Source: Posidonia oceanica
Taxonomy: Eukaryota; Streptophyta; Magnoliopsida; Alismatales; Posidoniaceae
DNA: 64,000 nucleotides
NCBI GenBank assembly: GCA_037176725.1
Contig: JAZBRS010000059.1
Span: 8,915,001-8,979,000, forward strand
Direction of reading: 5' to 3'
Both the position numbers and the translations under genes were made by a program. This document shows positions 51,501-63,872 of the stretch, piece by piece. The notes under the pieces are model-generated. The model was not told the DNA's origin, ran no database searches, and saw only the letters and a list, made by a program, of their open reading frames with translations. Positions within the stretch are counted from its first letter, which is position 1, and every line of letters begins with the position of its first letter.

Positions 51501-54500
51501 CTAAAAACTATAGGTGTACTCTAATATTATCATATTACAAGTGTATTCTAGTATTATTATATTGTTTGCACGTAAATCATTATCATCACATATTGAGAGA
51601 ATTTTGTGGTCATCTAAACTAGATTTAAATTCATATGGATAAATATGTCATTTCGAATAACAAAAGCAATGCCAAAATCAATATCCAAATTAGATTCAAT
51701 ATTCTTCAGATTTTATACTCATAATCTTACAACTATTCTACCTCAATTTGCATACACAAAATTAAGATTCTACATCCAAAATATATTCCAAAATTGTATC
51801 CAAAATATGCGTTAGTCTAGATATTTGAGTTCATTTTAGTTATAATTAGACAAAATGTCACTGTTTTTTTGTGTTAGACAATCACCATGTTTGCCATTCC
51901 AGATTCTTCGTAATTTCCATTATGTACTCTTTGACATCAGGGAATGAACATTATCTTCAATGGGGATGAGCACTGCATTGGGCGGCTAGTAGAGGACCCA
52001 CGCTTCCAGATTGGTGATATTGCTATCAGTGCAAATCATTGCAGGATCTTCAGGGAGAAAGTTGCATCTGCTGACGATGAGGTCTCACCTGATTCCTGTG
52101 TTCCGGCTTTTTTGAAAGATACTAGGTTAGTTATACAATGGAATTGAGTACTTGTTTCTGCTTTTTTTCTACTGGATTCCTGCATGCTAAGGTTTCTGGT
52201 CTTTCAATTTTCTATCTTATGCAGCACAAATGGAACTTTTCTCAACTGGAAGAAGCTTAGGAAACATTCTCGTGAATCTAGGCTACAACATGGTGATATT
52301 ATATCATTTGTTGCTCCTCCTCATGAAGGTATGCATTGACCTTTCTTGGCATTGCAGATGGGCTTTCCTTCTTCCTTGCGATTTCTGCAAAAAGCTTTTC
52401 ATACTGCTGAAGTGTTGTATCTATTATTTTGTTTGTATTTTGTAATAGTATCTAATGTCAAGTGCCATCTTTTGGACACTATACAGCAAGAAGGGGATTA
52501 TTTACCGAGTCGAAGATTTATCTATGAACTTATTATTTTGTAGGAGGAAGTTTGGAATTTTTGAGATCTAGAAATTGTGTTGGGTTGTGTATCTTTCTTC
52601 TTATGTCAAGATGTGTGCCCTAAAGTTATATGCCCAATCCAAACACGGCCATTAGACTTCTGTGATTGGAAATCCATACCCAAACCCACTCATTTATTTG
52701 AAGAGTAATGGGAGATTTTCATTTATTATGAAAATTCAGAAAAGAGCCGTACAAGGACTACAAACAAGATGTCTGTAGTCCAAAAATTAAGAAAGGTCAA
52801 ATGAGAAAGCTCCAAATAGCATCTTCTATCACTAAACAAAAAATCCTCCCCAAAACTGGAGTAGCTCCCAGCACAGAGAGACCAACACCCTAAGAAATAC
52901 TGCCTCATTATTAAAAAGCAATCTATTTCTTAGTAACCATATACTCTAGCATCCAGTGTGCGGCATGAGCTTTAGCAGTCAAGATCGATCCTTGAATGTA
53001 CATCTCTGTGCTGTGCTAAACCATCGAAGGAATTCTACATGTTTTCCAGGTCTATGAAATTCAAGTTGAAGCCCAACTATAAACCTATCTTATTCCACAA
53101 ACTTTTCATGAAAGAGCATTGGTAAACAATTGATCTTGGTCCTTTAGATGGTGATTGCAAAGAACATAGCCACCTAAGAATCTCTCCGAACCTTTGTGAG
53201 AACTCGCTTCTTGGCAGGAACCGACATAAAGAATCACACCTTTGGAGGGGTTTTGACCTTCGAGATCCGCCTCTCAACCCAAAGACTGCTGGTTTTCCTC
53301 TAGATGCCCACAAGTAGGCATTCTTCACAGAAAACTTGTCGCATGTTCCCACAGCCCACCTCCATGAGTTCGGCAAAGACAAAGATGTTGTGCTTCTTGT
53401 AGCAGTAGTGGTAGGTTGATGAATTGGTCATATAACTGGGTTCGTTGCCTATAATTGCCTTTGTTAGCAAACATCCATAAAAGAAACCTTATTTTGTATA
53501 AGGAGAGATTTTGAAATTTGATTATTTGAGGTGGTGGCAAATAGAAGATTGCAAAGATAACATATGTTTGTCATTTTAGCAATTACTTAGTATAAAGTGT
53601 ATGGAATTCTTCTTCAGTTTTGAAGGGCTATTAAGGAGGTAAAGAATGCTGAAGCATCCTAGCTTTCGTGTTCTATTATGGGGTTGGGTAACTTGGGTTT
53701 AAATTGTTACTTATGAAGATTCTTTTTTGGAATGTACATGGGTTAGGCTGTGAAGTAAAAAAGAGGGTGGTGAGGAATCTTACGAGGAGCACTAAACATG
53801 ATATTGTGTGTTTCTAAGAATAAAACTCCCAAGTTATTGATATGAGGGTATGTCATTTGTAACTATTCTGAAACTGAATATTTGTAGGGTGCTGAATGTA
53901 TATGGTCTGTTGAAGATAGAGAATAGGGAGAAAAAGAGAGTATATCATTGCTAATGTGTAGTTACATATATATAGGAAGATTAGATACCCTAGACATAAA
54001 CGGATATCCCATAACCCATATACCTACAAAGACTCAACCACACATATATTTATAACTCTAATACTCCCCCTCAAGTTGGAGCATACATATCAACCATACC
54101 CAGTTTGTCACATAAAAACTCAAACATCCCAGTACTAAGCCCTTTTGTGAACATGTTTGCCAACTATTATGAAGATTGAGTGTAAGGTGTAGAAATAACC
54201 TCTTGCATTACTAGATCGCTCACGTAGTGACAGTCAACCTCAATGTCCTTCACTAATGATTCACGATAGACCATACTAGATTGAAATTGAGAAATAACAC
54301 CAATATATGATCTGAAAATACAGAGATGTGAATCGGACTACTTACCAATACGTGTGGATGTAACGTATCCACACACAACGGAGACTGGAGATGGAGGAGG
54401 GGCTTAAAACATGGCCTGAACCGTGAAACGACGGCACGGGAGGGGCTGGACTGCCCTTACACATGGACTGAGAGGGTGGTGGATTAAATACTTCTTCCTC

Positions 54501-57500
54501 AATTACCATAGAGTGTTATGTTTAATTTAAATACATATCTGTAAATACTTCATTTTCAAAATCAAGGGGTTTTACATATACTTCTTCCTCAATTACCCCA
54601 TTCAAAAACGCATTCTTAACATCCATTTGATATAACTTGAAGTTCAAAGTACTTGTATAAGCTAGTAACATTCTAATAGACTCTAATCTAGCTACTGGAG
54701 CATAGGTTTCATCAAAGTCAATTCCTTCTTCTTGATTGTAGCCTTGTGCTACTAATTTAGTCTTATTTTTTACTATGTTTCCAGATTCATCTAATTTATT
54801 TCTATATATCCATTTTGTTCCAATTATTTGATGATCTTTGGGTTTTGGGATTAATTTCCACACATTGTTTCTTTTGAATTGATTTAACTCGTCATTCATA
54901 GTAATTATCCAATATTCATCATTGCAAGTCTCATTTATATTTTTGGACTCAATAGATGAAATGAATGCATATGAAGTACATTCGTGATCTAATTTGGATC
55001 TGGTCAAAATTCCTTTGGAGATTTCTCCAAGAATTTGTTTTTTTGGATGACCATGAACGAATTGCCAGTTTGATGTGTCATTTACAACTTCTTCAAGTTT
55101 GGGTGTGTTTTCGTTATTTTCAAGTTACTGATTTTCTTGATTATTTTCTTTATTTTCTAGATTTATAATTTTGATGCAATTTTTATCAAAGTTTACATGC
55201 ATTGATTCTTTAATAGTAAGTGTTCTTTTGTTATAAATTATGTATGCTTTGCTTCTAGAGGAATATCCAAGAAATATTCTTTCATCAGATTTGGGATCAA
55301 ATTTATCTAGATTATCCTTGGTGTTTAGAATAAAACATTTGCAACCAAACATTTTGAAATATGCAATTCTCGAAGTTTTGTAAAATCAAAGTGCAAACGG
55401 AGTTTTATTGAAAATTGGTCTAAGTAAAACTCGATTTAGAATGTAACAAGTTGTATTGACAGCTTTGGTTCAGAAATGCTTAGATAAATTATTTTCACAA
55501 AGCATTGTTTTAGCCATTTCTTGTAATATTCGGTTTTTCCTTTCAACAACTTCATTTTGTTGGGGAGTTCTAGGAAAAGAGAAATTATGTTGAAAACCGT
55601 TTTCTTCACAAAAATTTTCGAAAACTTCATTTTCAAATTCTCCTCCATGGTCATTTCTAATTTTAATAATACTTAGTCCTTTTTCATTTTGAATCATTTT
55701 GCAAAACTTTTGAAATCGAGAAAACATATCATTTTTATTTGTTAAAAACAAAACCCAAGTAAATCTCGAAAAATCATATACTAAAACAAAGGTATATCTT
55801 TTTCCTCTTAGACTCAAGGTTCTACTAGGACCAAATAAATTGATATGAATTAGTTCCAGAGGTTTGGTAGTAGAAATCATTTCTTTGGATTTAAAAGAGG
55901 ATTTAATTTGTTTTCCATATTGACAAGCATCACATAATCTGTCGTTTTTGAAATCTATTTTTGGTAAGCCATGAATAAAATCACCTTTAGATAATTTTAA
56001 CAATTGCCCATATTGGCATGACCGAGTCTTCTATGCCATAACCAAGCATCATCATTTGTAAAAGTAATACATAACATTATTTTATTAGTTTTATAGGAAA
56101 CTCTATTCTTATACACATTATGTTTTCTATTTTCCATGAATATTATTTTATTTGTAGTTGATTCAAAAATGGTACATTCTTTTTTATTAAATAAGACTTT
56201 GTAACCAATATCACATAATTGACTAATGTTAATCAAATTATGTTTTAAGTCATCAACTAACAGAACATTTTCAATAAAGGGATTTTCAAGATTACCTACA
56301 TTTCCTATCCCGACAGTTTTCCCTTTGGCGTTATCTCGAAATGTAACTGTTCCTTCATCTTTGGATTGAAGAGTACTCAAGAGATTATGATCTTCGGTCA
56401 TGTGACGAGAGCAACCACTGTCCAAGATCTACTTTGAGTTCATTATGTTCCTACATTAGATGACAACAAAGCTTTAGGAATCCAAATTTTGGAAGGACGA
56501 AATCTACTTTTTCCAAATCTATCCCTTTCTACCCGTTTAGATGGATTTGGTTTCTTTATTACAAATATGTATTTTTCATGTGTTGTTTCTCTAATGAATC
56601 TATTTTTGTATGGTTTCTTCTTAAAAGAGGAATAACCAATACCTTGTTTGTACATTGAGGATCTTTGACTAGATAACAATAAGTCTAGATTTTGTTTTTC
56701 CTTTGTAAATTTAACAACTGTGTTATAAAGGTCATTACTCTTATCTTTTAAAGTTTTTATATCTTTTTCTAAATTTATAATCTTATGTCTCATGTGTTTA
56801 ACATTCATGTTTAATTCAGTATTTTTAAGATTCAGACTTTCATTTTCAAATAATAGTTTTTCTCCTTCATTTACTAATGCATCATTCTTCTTTGTTAAAT
56901 CATTGTTTTGTTGATTTAGAAGTTTAAATCATCATTTTAAGATTTTATATTTTTCGTATAAATCATTAAATGCTTCAAGTAATTCTTCCATGTCATCATC
57001 TTGGGAGATAGAACAATCTTCTTATGCCATGAAGTACATGTTTGCCTTTTTAGAATGAGAGAATGATTCTTCATCAGAGGAAGAATCAGTCTCATCTCAT
57101 GTGGCGTGGAGAGCCTTTTTCATAGGTTTTTTATTTTCTTTTCTAAATTTTTTTATTTTAAGTAGACGACAATCTCTCTTAAGATGTCCTGATTTGTTAC
57201 ACTTGAAACATAAAGGTGTCTCTTCTTGTTCATTAGAATTTTCTTTTTTTGAGAACTTTTTGTTTCTTATAAATCTTTTGAATTTTCTAGTGAGGAGAGT
57301 TATTTCCTCATCATCTTCATTTTCAGTTTCTGAGTTGGTGGTTGTTTTTAGTGTAATTATCTTTTTACTTAGTTGTTTATCATGTTCTTTTTCTTACATT
57401 TGAACTTCATATGAGGTTAGATTACCAATTAAACTTTTTAAGGGATAAGTGGATAGATCTTTAGCTTCTTCAATAGTAGTAGTTTTCTTTTCCCATTCAG

Positions 57501-60500
57501 GAGTTAGAAATCTTAATACTTTTCTATCTAATTCACTTTGAAGATAAGTTTTTCCTAGAACTTGAAGAGAATTTGTGATATCATAGAATCAAGTAAACAT
57601 TTCTCTTATAGGCTCATTTGGTTTTATTTTAAAGAGTTCATATTTATGTACAAGCATATTGATTTTTGTTTCTTTAACTTGGTTGGTCCTTTCATGGGTT
57701 ACTTCAAGATTGTGCCATGCTTCTTGTGTAGTTGTACAGCTTGATATTTTATTGAATTGTTCATGATTTACAGTACAAAAATTTATATTAAGACTTTTTG
57801 CATCTAAGGTGGTTAATCTCTCATTTTCTTCATTCCAGTTCCTATATGATTTTTCATTTTTAGGAAATCCATTAATAGTTATATCCCATAGTTTGAAGTT
57901 TGTTGATTTTAAATATATTATCATCCTACATTTCTAAGAGGTGTAGTTGTTTCCATAAAAAAATGGAGGTCTATTAATGCTTTGACCTTCAATTGCATTA
58001 TTGCTATTAGAGGTCATTTTTTCTTTGTCTAAGAAAGATTGTTAGATCTTGAATTTTTAGACAGTCTAGCTCTGATACTAATTGTTAGGATCTAGTGACG
58101 CTTTAGAGGGGAGGTGAATAGAGTAATTAAAATATCACAGTGTTCTTTGATTAATTTAGTTTAAAATTACTTAAATAATTATACATGCACAGTCTATAGT
58201 ATTGAATTTTAATCTAAAGCATACAAAGAAGGGGAAGAGAGGCAATGTATGACACAATTATGTATAGTGGTTCAACTACCCAGTCTAGTCCACTCTTAGA
58301 TTCTTTTTGGAGTTCCTTTAATCTTAATCACAGTAAAGTACACTTACTTGATGAAGATTACAGTTTCCTCTGCAAACACCGCAGAGTCCTTCTCTTAGTA
58401 GGAGAAGAATAACCACCATTGTTACAATTTGCTTCATAATATGTAGTTCTTTTGATATTCACAATACTTTTGGTACTTGAACACTCTTGTTGATGCACTT
58501 GATAGCTTGTTTGGGAGATATCTCACTTAAAATAGGATTTTGAAGCTTGAGAGATGGAGTATATGATATCACTTCAATTGATGCTCTTTAGTGAGGTCAT
58601 TGAGGTCTTATTTATTATTTATGGGTTTAGCAAGGTCACGAGATGTGTCTAATGACTAGCCCAACGGATAGACTAAGACAACTGATTCGGTATGCCAAAA
58701 ATGACCGGTCGACCGAAAATCTTAACGTTCGACTGCATCGGCAGACCGAAGAATTTTGGTTGTGTCGAAAACCTATAATGGTAAAAAACAAATGATTTTC
58801 TGATGAATCCTATATCGGTATACCGGTAGTAATCGGTTTGTCGATTTTGACCTAACTTCTATATTCTATCTTTTCTCACATAATTTCTTTTGATCCTTGG
58901 ATGTGGATTTTTTCTAGGTTCTTTTTAAGACACTTTAGGAGATCTATTACATCCATTTATTACAGTACAATAATAAGGAAGAAAATCATGCAATATATTA
59001 CAACAATCATAATAGTCTTCTTGATATTTCTTCTTGTCTTCATGAAAGTTTTGATGTAGTATTCTGTTTCTGATGCTTCACTTGACGAATATCATATGTT
59101 GATCTTTCTCAGATATATTTTCTATCTTAGAATCAACATAATAACTCAAGTAATTTGTTATCATCAAAATTAAATATCTCATTGATTATTTTCAACAGGA
59201 TTGTGTAGCCTTTTGGCTTACTATTTGGAAGCAATATCTCATGTGAGAGATGGCTTAGAAAATGTGGGTCTCAAAAGCGTCTTGGAGAGCGAGAATTTTC
59301 TGTAGGGGAGATGAAGGCAGTTGTGTTCATGTTGATTGGTGATAAGGTCCTTACCTTGGATGGTTTTTCAATTTTTTTTTTCAGAAATATTGTTTTGAGA
59401 TAAAGATAAGATGATTCTCGTTACTTTTTTCAGAAATATTGGGACATCCTCGATGAAAATGTGATGTACATGTTCAATGACTTCCACGCAAATGAGGGGA
59501 TGTTGGTGTAACCAATGCTATCTTTACCACTCTAGTTACTAACAAAGAAGGAGTGTTTGATATGGGTGATTTTATGTTGATCAGTCTCTTAAATGGGGTA
59601 TACAAGATTATGGCCAAGTGCTTCGCGGAGTAGCTTAAGCCTTTAATGTGTGGTCTCATTGGATCCCATCAAATCGCTTTCATCGATGATAGGTAAATTC
59701 TTGATGGATTTGTGATGGCCCATGTATGTATTAAATTTAGGGTTCGTCAAGGTGTACCTAGCTTAGTGTGGAAATTAGATTTTGAAAAGACCTATGATAG
59801 TGTCAACTCTGGACAAGGTCTTGGCCTATATTGGTTTTTGAGTCAAATAGGGGGGATGGGTGAGTAATTATGTGAGCTTGATAAGGTTTTCTGTTCTTGT
59901 GAATGGATGTACGAAAGGCTTTTGTAGGTGTGGTAGATTTCTCTGTCAAGGTGACCTTGTCTCACCACTCCTTTCTACTTGGTGGTAGTGATATTTAGTT
60001 GTTTGTGCCTTAAGGTTGAGTTGATTGGTCGCCTTAAGGGTTCTAGAATGTTTCATGGGGACTGCTCTGTTCCTTTCCTTTAGTATACCGATATGCACTT
60101 TTATTTTTTGTAGGGCGTCAATGGATGAAGTCAAGTGTATTGCTTTTGTGTTGGGGTCATAGGGTGTTTTGAATTGATCATTGTTCTCAAGGTCAATTTC
60201 TAGAAATCGACTGTGGTTGGGGTTGACCTGGGTTTTGTCTCTTGTGCTGTTGTGCTACTTGGTTGTTGGGTTGAGAGCTTTCTAATCCGATACTTGAATC
60301 TTCTGTTGTCCGCTCGGATTAGGAAGTCCTATTGGAATTTGATTGTTGAGAGATTTGTGCAATGTCTCGCTGGATGGAAGGGGACGTTCCTATCCTTTGC
60401 GGGTCGTTAACTCTAATTTATGTTGTACTGTCCAATTTGCCTATCTATTATCTCTCCATTTTTTCGATACCAGTCTCGTTGGGCGGAAAGTTGGAGAGGT

Positions 60501-63500
60501 TTCAGTGGAATTTTCTTTGGTAAGGTGGATGTATTGCTTCTGGTGGGGGCCTCTCACTTGTTACTTTGGTGTAAAGTTTGTCCCCTTGGAGTGGAAGGGG
60601 GTTTGGGCCTTCGTAACTTTTGTTCGTTTATTCTTACTCTCCTTGGTAAGTGGATTCGACATCTGGACAGGGTTCCTTTTGATAAGATAGACTCTTTGCC
60701 ATCGTGGAGGAAAGTGATTGCTGGGAAATGGTATTGAGGGCTGGTTTTGGGTAGGGTGGTGTGCCATTGCAGGAGGATCTTTCAGTGTGGGTTGTGATTT
60801 TAGAAGCTAAGGACGTGGTGGGATGTAGGATTAGACTAAGTGTTGGTTGTGGGAATTGAATCAGTGGAGGGCCACTGGGTTGATTCCATGCTTCTGAGAG
60901 TCTTATTTCCGGGTTTGTTTCTTCTCTGTACAATTTGTTGTTAGTATTGGGGTGTGTTTTGTGAGGCGTAATACTAGGATTGTGTGGGATTTGAGATTTG
61001 GGAGGATAGATTTTGTTTTGCTTTGGTTGAAAATGTGGGCTCAAATTGTCTATCTTTTTCATTGGCTGTGGATCAAGGATAGGAATTTCTCAGTTGCATC
61101 CTTATTCTCAATCATGATTGGCAGAAGAACCTAGGTGGGTTTCCATACGTGGATATGGAATAATATTGTCCCATTGAAGGTTAAATGTTTTGCTTGGAAG
61201 ATCCTCCATGGAGGGGTATTGACTAATGTTACCGTACAGAGATGTGGATTTCACTTTACTAGCAGATGTGTTTTAAATTGTATGGCTCATGAGGATCTTT
61301 GTCATCTATTATGGGATTATTGGACAGTCTGTGGGTGGTAGTACTTTTTGCTTGGAGCGTGTTCTTTGACCAGCTTCGTGATGGTTCGGTAGAGACCTTT
61401 TGGGACTTTTGGGGTCTGAAAGGAAGATGTCAGGGAAGATGAGGATGGTCCAGAGAACCCTTCCTCATGCTGTGGTGGACTAGATGGATTGAAAACAACC
61501 ATCACATCTTCTAGAGAAAATACAACACTTTTCAGGTCGATAGAATTGTGTCCTCTGTATTGGAATGGTGTCCAACTGTGGGTGTTTCTGAGGAGCCTGA
61601 TGCATTTATCTGTGACTGGTTGCAGGGCCTCTTGGCAGCTTAGTTTGTTTCCTGTCTGTATTTCTGTTTTTGGTTTGGATTATCCTATTATCCTTCTTGT
61701 ACTTTCTTTTAGAATGTTTTCAATAAAATCCTTGACTACCACTCAAAAAAAAAGAAAGGTGAATTCAAAAGGAAGTAGCAGCAAGAGCAAGCAAAAAGCA
61801 AACCGACATAAAATTTTGGAAGACATAATCTGATTTCTCATTTCCTAGATGATTGATCACCATACTGAGTGTAAGATACCGTACATATAAAATCTTATCC
61901 TATTGTTGTTTATAAGCATCCTTTTGGGACTCACTCAGTTAAGTTTTCTGGACAGTTGCCGTTCCATTGACACCTCTATGAATCAGCGTAGAATTCTTTG
62001 ACTAAAGCGATCTTAAGTCCTTTGAGTCAAGTTAATGGGTAGGTTGATGTACTGGGGAGCAACCACGAAAGATACCTCTAAATTTAGGCAAGGAGGGAAG
62101 AAAGCCCAACTACAAGAGGTCATGGTATTGCATTCTGTTTGCTTCACACTAGGTGATTGTTATTTGTCAATAAGGAGATCAGAATTAAGAGGTCTTTATT
62201 AGAAGCAAGTTGGATATTTTGTGGGCACCTGTCCTTTCTTTGCTGGTTATCATAGAAGGCTAGAGGAGCATCATTCAAATGTTTGCTGGTTCAATCATCT
62301 ATATGAAAAGATGAAAAAATTACCATGTGAGGTCGCAAGGATTCTCCCAACGTTCACATTTAGGTTTTACTATGTTTGATCCACTATACACTTATATATA
62401 TTTACATATATGTTTTTATGTTGGATTTGTAGCTCTCTTATAGTTTCAGGGCATCAGGACTTCTGTTGGAGTAAATGCCTCTTTAAAAGCACTTACACCT
62501 ATGCCATGGAAAAGATAGCCCTGAAGAAATATCTATTAGATCTCAATATTAATTTTTGATTGTTTCTTTTCTATGGCCTTTTTTTATCTGACTTTGCTCT
62601 TTATTGCATTTTCCTTCAGTTTTTTTAATGCTACAGACTCGTACCACATTAATCTTATTCCACTGATGCTGTTATTGTTAAGCTGCACTTCCTTTTGTGT
62701 TGTACATGTTATAGAGAATGCTTATGCATTTGTTTATCGAGAAGTTTGCAAGTTAATATGCTCAATGAATGGCGCAACCTTAAAGAGAAAAGCAGGTGAG
62801 GCAGCATTTTCGGACATACTACCATTAATCTGATTCTGTTGCATTATCGAAATTTAGCTGGTAATCTATTCCTCCAATCAGAAAAGCATCTAACGGAATG
62901 CATTCTAATCTTTTTAGATACAACTGCTACATTGTAAATTTCATATGAAATTACTAGATGTCAAATGAAATACAGTTTGTTGATGATCCTTTGAATCCAG
63001 GGTGACTGTATCCTGCAGCCATCCATCATGTGTTCCTGTCAAAATATTTCCCTAGCAGATGCTGAGGCCTTCTCCAGATCTTGATTCTCAAATCAATTTC
63101 TGTTGTTACTTGTTAGACATGATTGGACCTGGTTTAGCTTCTCTCTGCCTATGACAGCCTTATCTTCCCAATATTCTTGTTGAACTTTCCCTTCCATCTA
63201 GCTCATTATGTTTCCTGTCGTGTCCTGTTGCTTTTCTCGCTAATGCTTAATCAGCTTCAGAATATGGGGCCTGACTGCTTCTATTGGAATCTAGCTACAT
63301 GCCAACTTCTTTTGCTTATCTATGTGTGATTAGTGTCAATTGTCAAGCAAAAGAAAAACAGGACTAAAGTAATGAATGATTGTTTTTGAATCAGTCGTTC
63401 AGAATACAAGTCATAGTTTCCCAGACATGCATATTCACACCTGTTTTATTGTTACTTGGGGCCTCATTCCACTGGCATATTTCATAATTCATATTAATCT

Positions 63501-63872
63501 AATATTTAGTTATTTCACATTTATTCAGTTTTACACATTTTTCACACATTTTTGACATGATTATTTATGCTTTTTGGTTAAAAGAGTATTCTGGCTCAGA
63601 AAGTAAGAGGACAAAAGGTATTGGCATTGGTGCAGCTGATGGTCCTGTTTCTCTTGCTGATATTCGCAGCCTTCAACGTTCTAATATGGTAAATTTAGTT
63701 TTTACTTAAGATTTTCATCAATTTGAGGACTGCTCGGGAAGCCCTGCTGCTTCTTTATCAAATTATAGTTGTAAGCTTTTTGCAGGAATTGAGAAAGCAA
63801 CTGGAATCTCATGTTCTCACGGTTGAGGCGTTGCGTAGTGAAAACCGTGCACTTGTTGCTTGCCATGAAAAT
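48505..63872 (+). CDS. FHA-domain coiled-coil protein, 3' end outside window
   Basis: FHA domains bind phosphothreonine peptides. The exact role of this plant protein is not known to me. Exons are 48505-48756, 51941-52125, 52225-52328, 62715-62795, 63585-63688 and 63786-63872, continuing past 64000. All junctions are GT/AG and keep frame. Exon 1 has an acidic, alanine-rich N-terminus and PGVWAVLTAISKNARQRPQ. Exons 2-3 form the FHA core: HCIGRLVED (Gly-Arg), ISANHCRIF (Ser-x-x-His), DTSTNGTFLNW (Asn-Gly-Thr) and LQHGDIISF. Exon 4 has AYAFVYREVCKL. Exon 5 has KRTKGIGIGAADGP and SLADIRSLQRSN. Exon 6 begins the coiled coil (ELRKQLESHVLTVEALRSEN). The start at 48505 is chosen because the upstream in-frame ATG at 48385 overlaps the TATA box. 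Introns 1 and 3 are 3.2 and 10.4 kb. Confidence 0.92.
48757..51940 (+). other. Intron 1 of the FHA gene
   Basis: A 3184-base intron (GT...AG). It holds AT-rich DNA, a likely miniature transposon at 51161-51322 and no exon that I can support. Confidence 0.8.
51161..51322. mobile_element. MITE-like miniature transposon in intron 1
   Basis: GGCCCCGTTTGGTTGGGATT at 51161 is a common end of PIF/Harbinger- or hAT-type miniature elements. CATAATCAACCAGATGGCG at 51301-51319 is its imperfect inverse. About 160 bp with no coding capacity. Target duplication unclear. Confidence 0.6.
52690..53560 (-). mobile_element. LINE (L1-type) 3' fragment, decayed
   Basis: Read on the - strand, DKFSVKNAYLW (about 53312) and IVYQCSFMKSLWNKIGL (about 53077-53130) match the end of plant L1 ORF2, where a FSVKSAY-type motif precedes the zf-RVT domain. 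The frame is broken several times. The 3' end is near 52690-52720. No clear poly(A) tail. Confidence 0.65.
53908..54290 (-). mobile_element. Ty1/copia 3' fragment with a short LTR of about 156 bp
   Basis: On the - strand the end of pol (EVDCHYVSDLVMQEVISTPY, then FEFLCDKLGMVDMYAPT) is followed directly by the polypurine tract GAGGGGGAG. An LTR beginning near TATTAGAG (54063) and ending TCTTCAACA (53908) follows. Only the RNase H terminus and 3' LTR are present. The pol tail has a stop in place of a residue after TQSS. Confidence 0.75.
54300..54521. other. Junction sequence between two copia fragments
   Basis: Unassigned sequence. CTTCTTCCTCAATTACC at 54490 duplicates the same word at 54580 inside the RT of the next element, suggesting a rearranged junction. 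Confidence 0.4.
54522..58017 (-). pseudogene. Sirevirus-like Ty1/copia gag-pol, truncated in RT
   Basis: Read on the - strand from 58017: Gag starts MTSNSNNAIEGQSINRPPFF. A zinc-knuckle (CxxC...GHxxxxC) lies near 57180-57215. Protease is MDSGCSRHMT (56425). Integrase has a HH-CC start (WHRRLGH and CDACQYGK), then LVYDFSRFTW, NDHGGEF and TPQQNEVVERKN. The RT has TKWIYRNKL and QMDVKNAFLNGVIEEEVYVK and then stops at 54522, before the YVDD box. The RNase H and 3' LTR are missing. Frameshifts and stops separate the pieces. Confidence 0.85.
58069..58080 (-). promoter_or_regulatory. Primer-binding site for initiator Met-tRNA
   Basis: The - strand reads TAGTATCAGAGC, one base different from the common copia site TGGTATCAGAGC, two bases after the LTR. 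Confidence 0.85.
58083..59197 (-). mobile_element. 5' LTR of the Sirevirus-like element, 1115 bp
   Basis: On the - strand it starts TGTTGAAAATAATCAATGAG and ends with CCTAACA at 58083. ATTTTGATGATAACAAATT near its start is usual for this class. It holds a CGG-N4-CCG cluster: CGGTCGACCG (58706), CGGCAGACCG (58739) and CGGTATACCG (58816). Confidence 0.85.

Larger units (their letters stand above)
53713..61755 (+). mobile_element. LINE (L1-type), interrupted by copia insertions
   Basis: ORF2 starts at 53713 with MKILFWNVHGLG, the endonuclease N-terminus of plant L1 elements, and is readable to about 53850. After the copia block it resumes at 59198 within the reverse transcriptase: GVYKIMAKCFAE (about 59596), KLDFEKTYDSVN (about 59772), then the zf-RVT part VKCFAWKILHGGV (about 61180) and CHLLWDYW. 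It ends with CAATAAAATCC (61720) and a short A-run (61744-61753). Many stops and frameshifts. The part between endonuclease and RT is missing. Confidence 0.8.
52329..62714 (+). other. Intron 3 of the FHA gene, filled with nested retroelements
   Basis: A 10386-base intron (GTATGC...TATAG). From left to right it holds a LINE fragment on the - strand, a LINE on the + strand split by Ty1/copia sequences, and about 960 bases of ordinary AT-rich DNA (61756-62714) with no gene seen. Confidence 0.85.
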
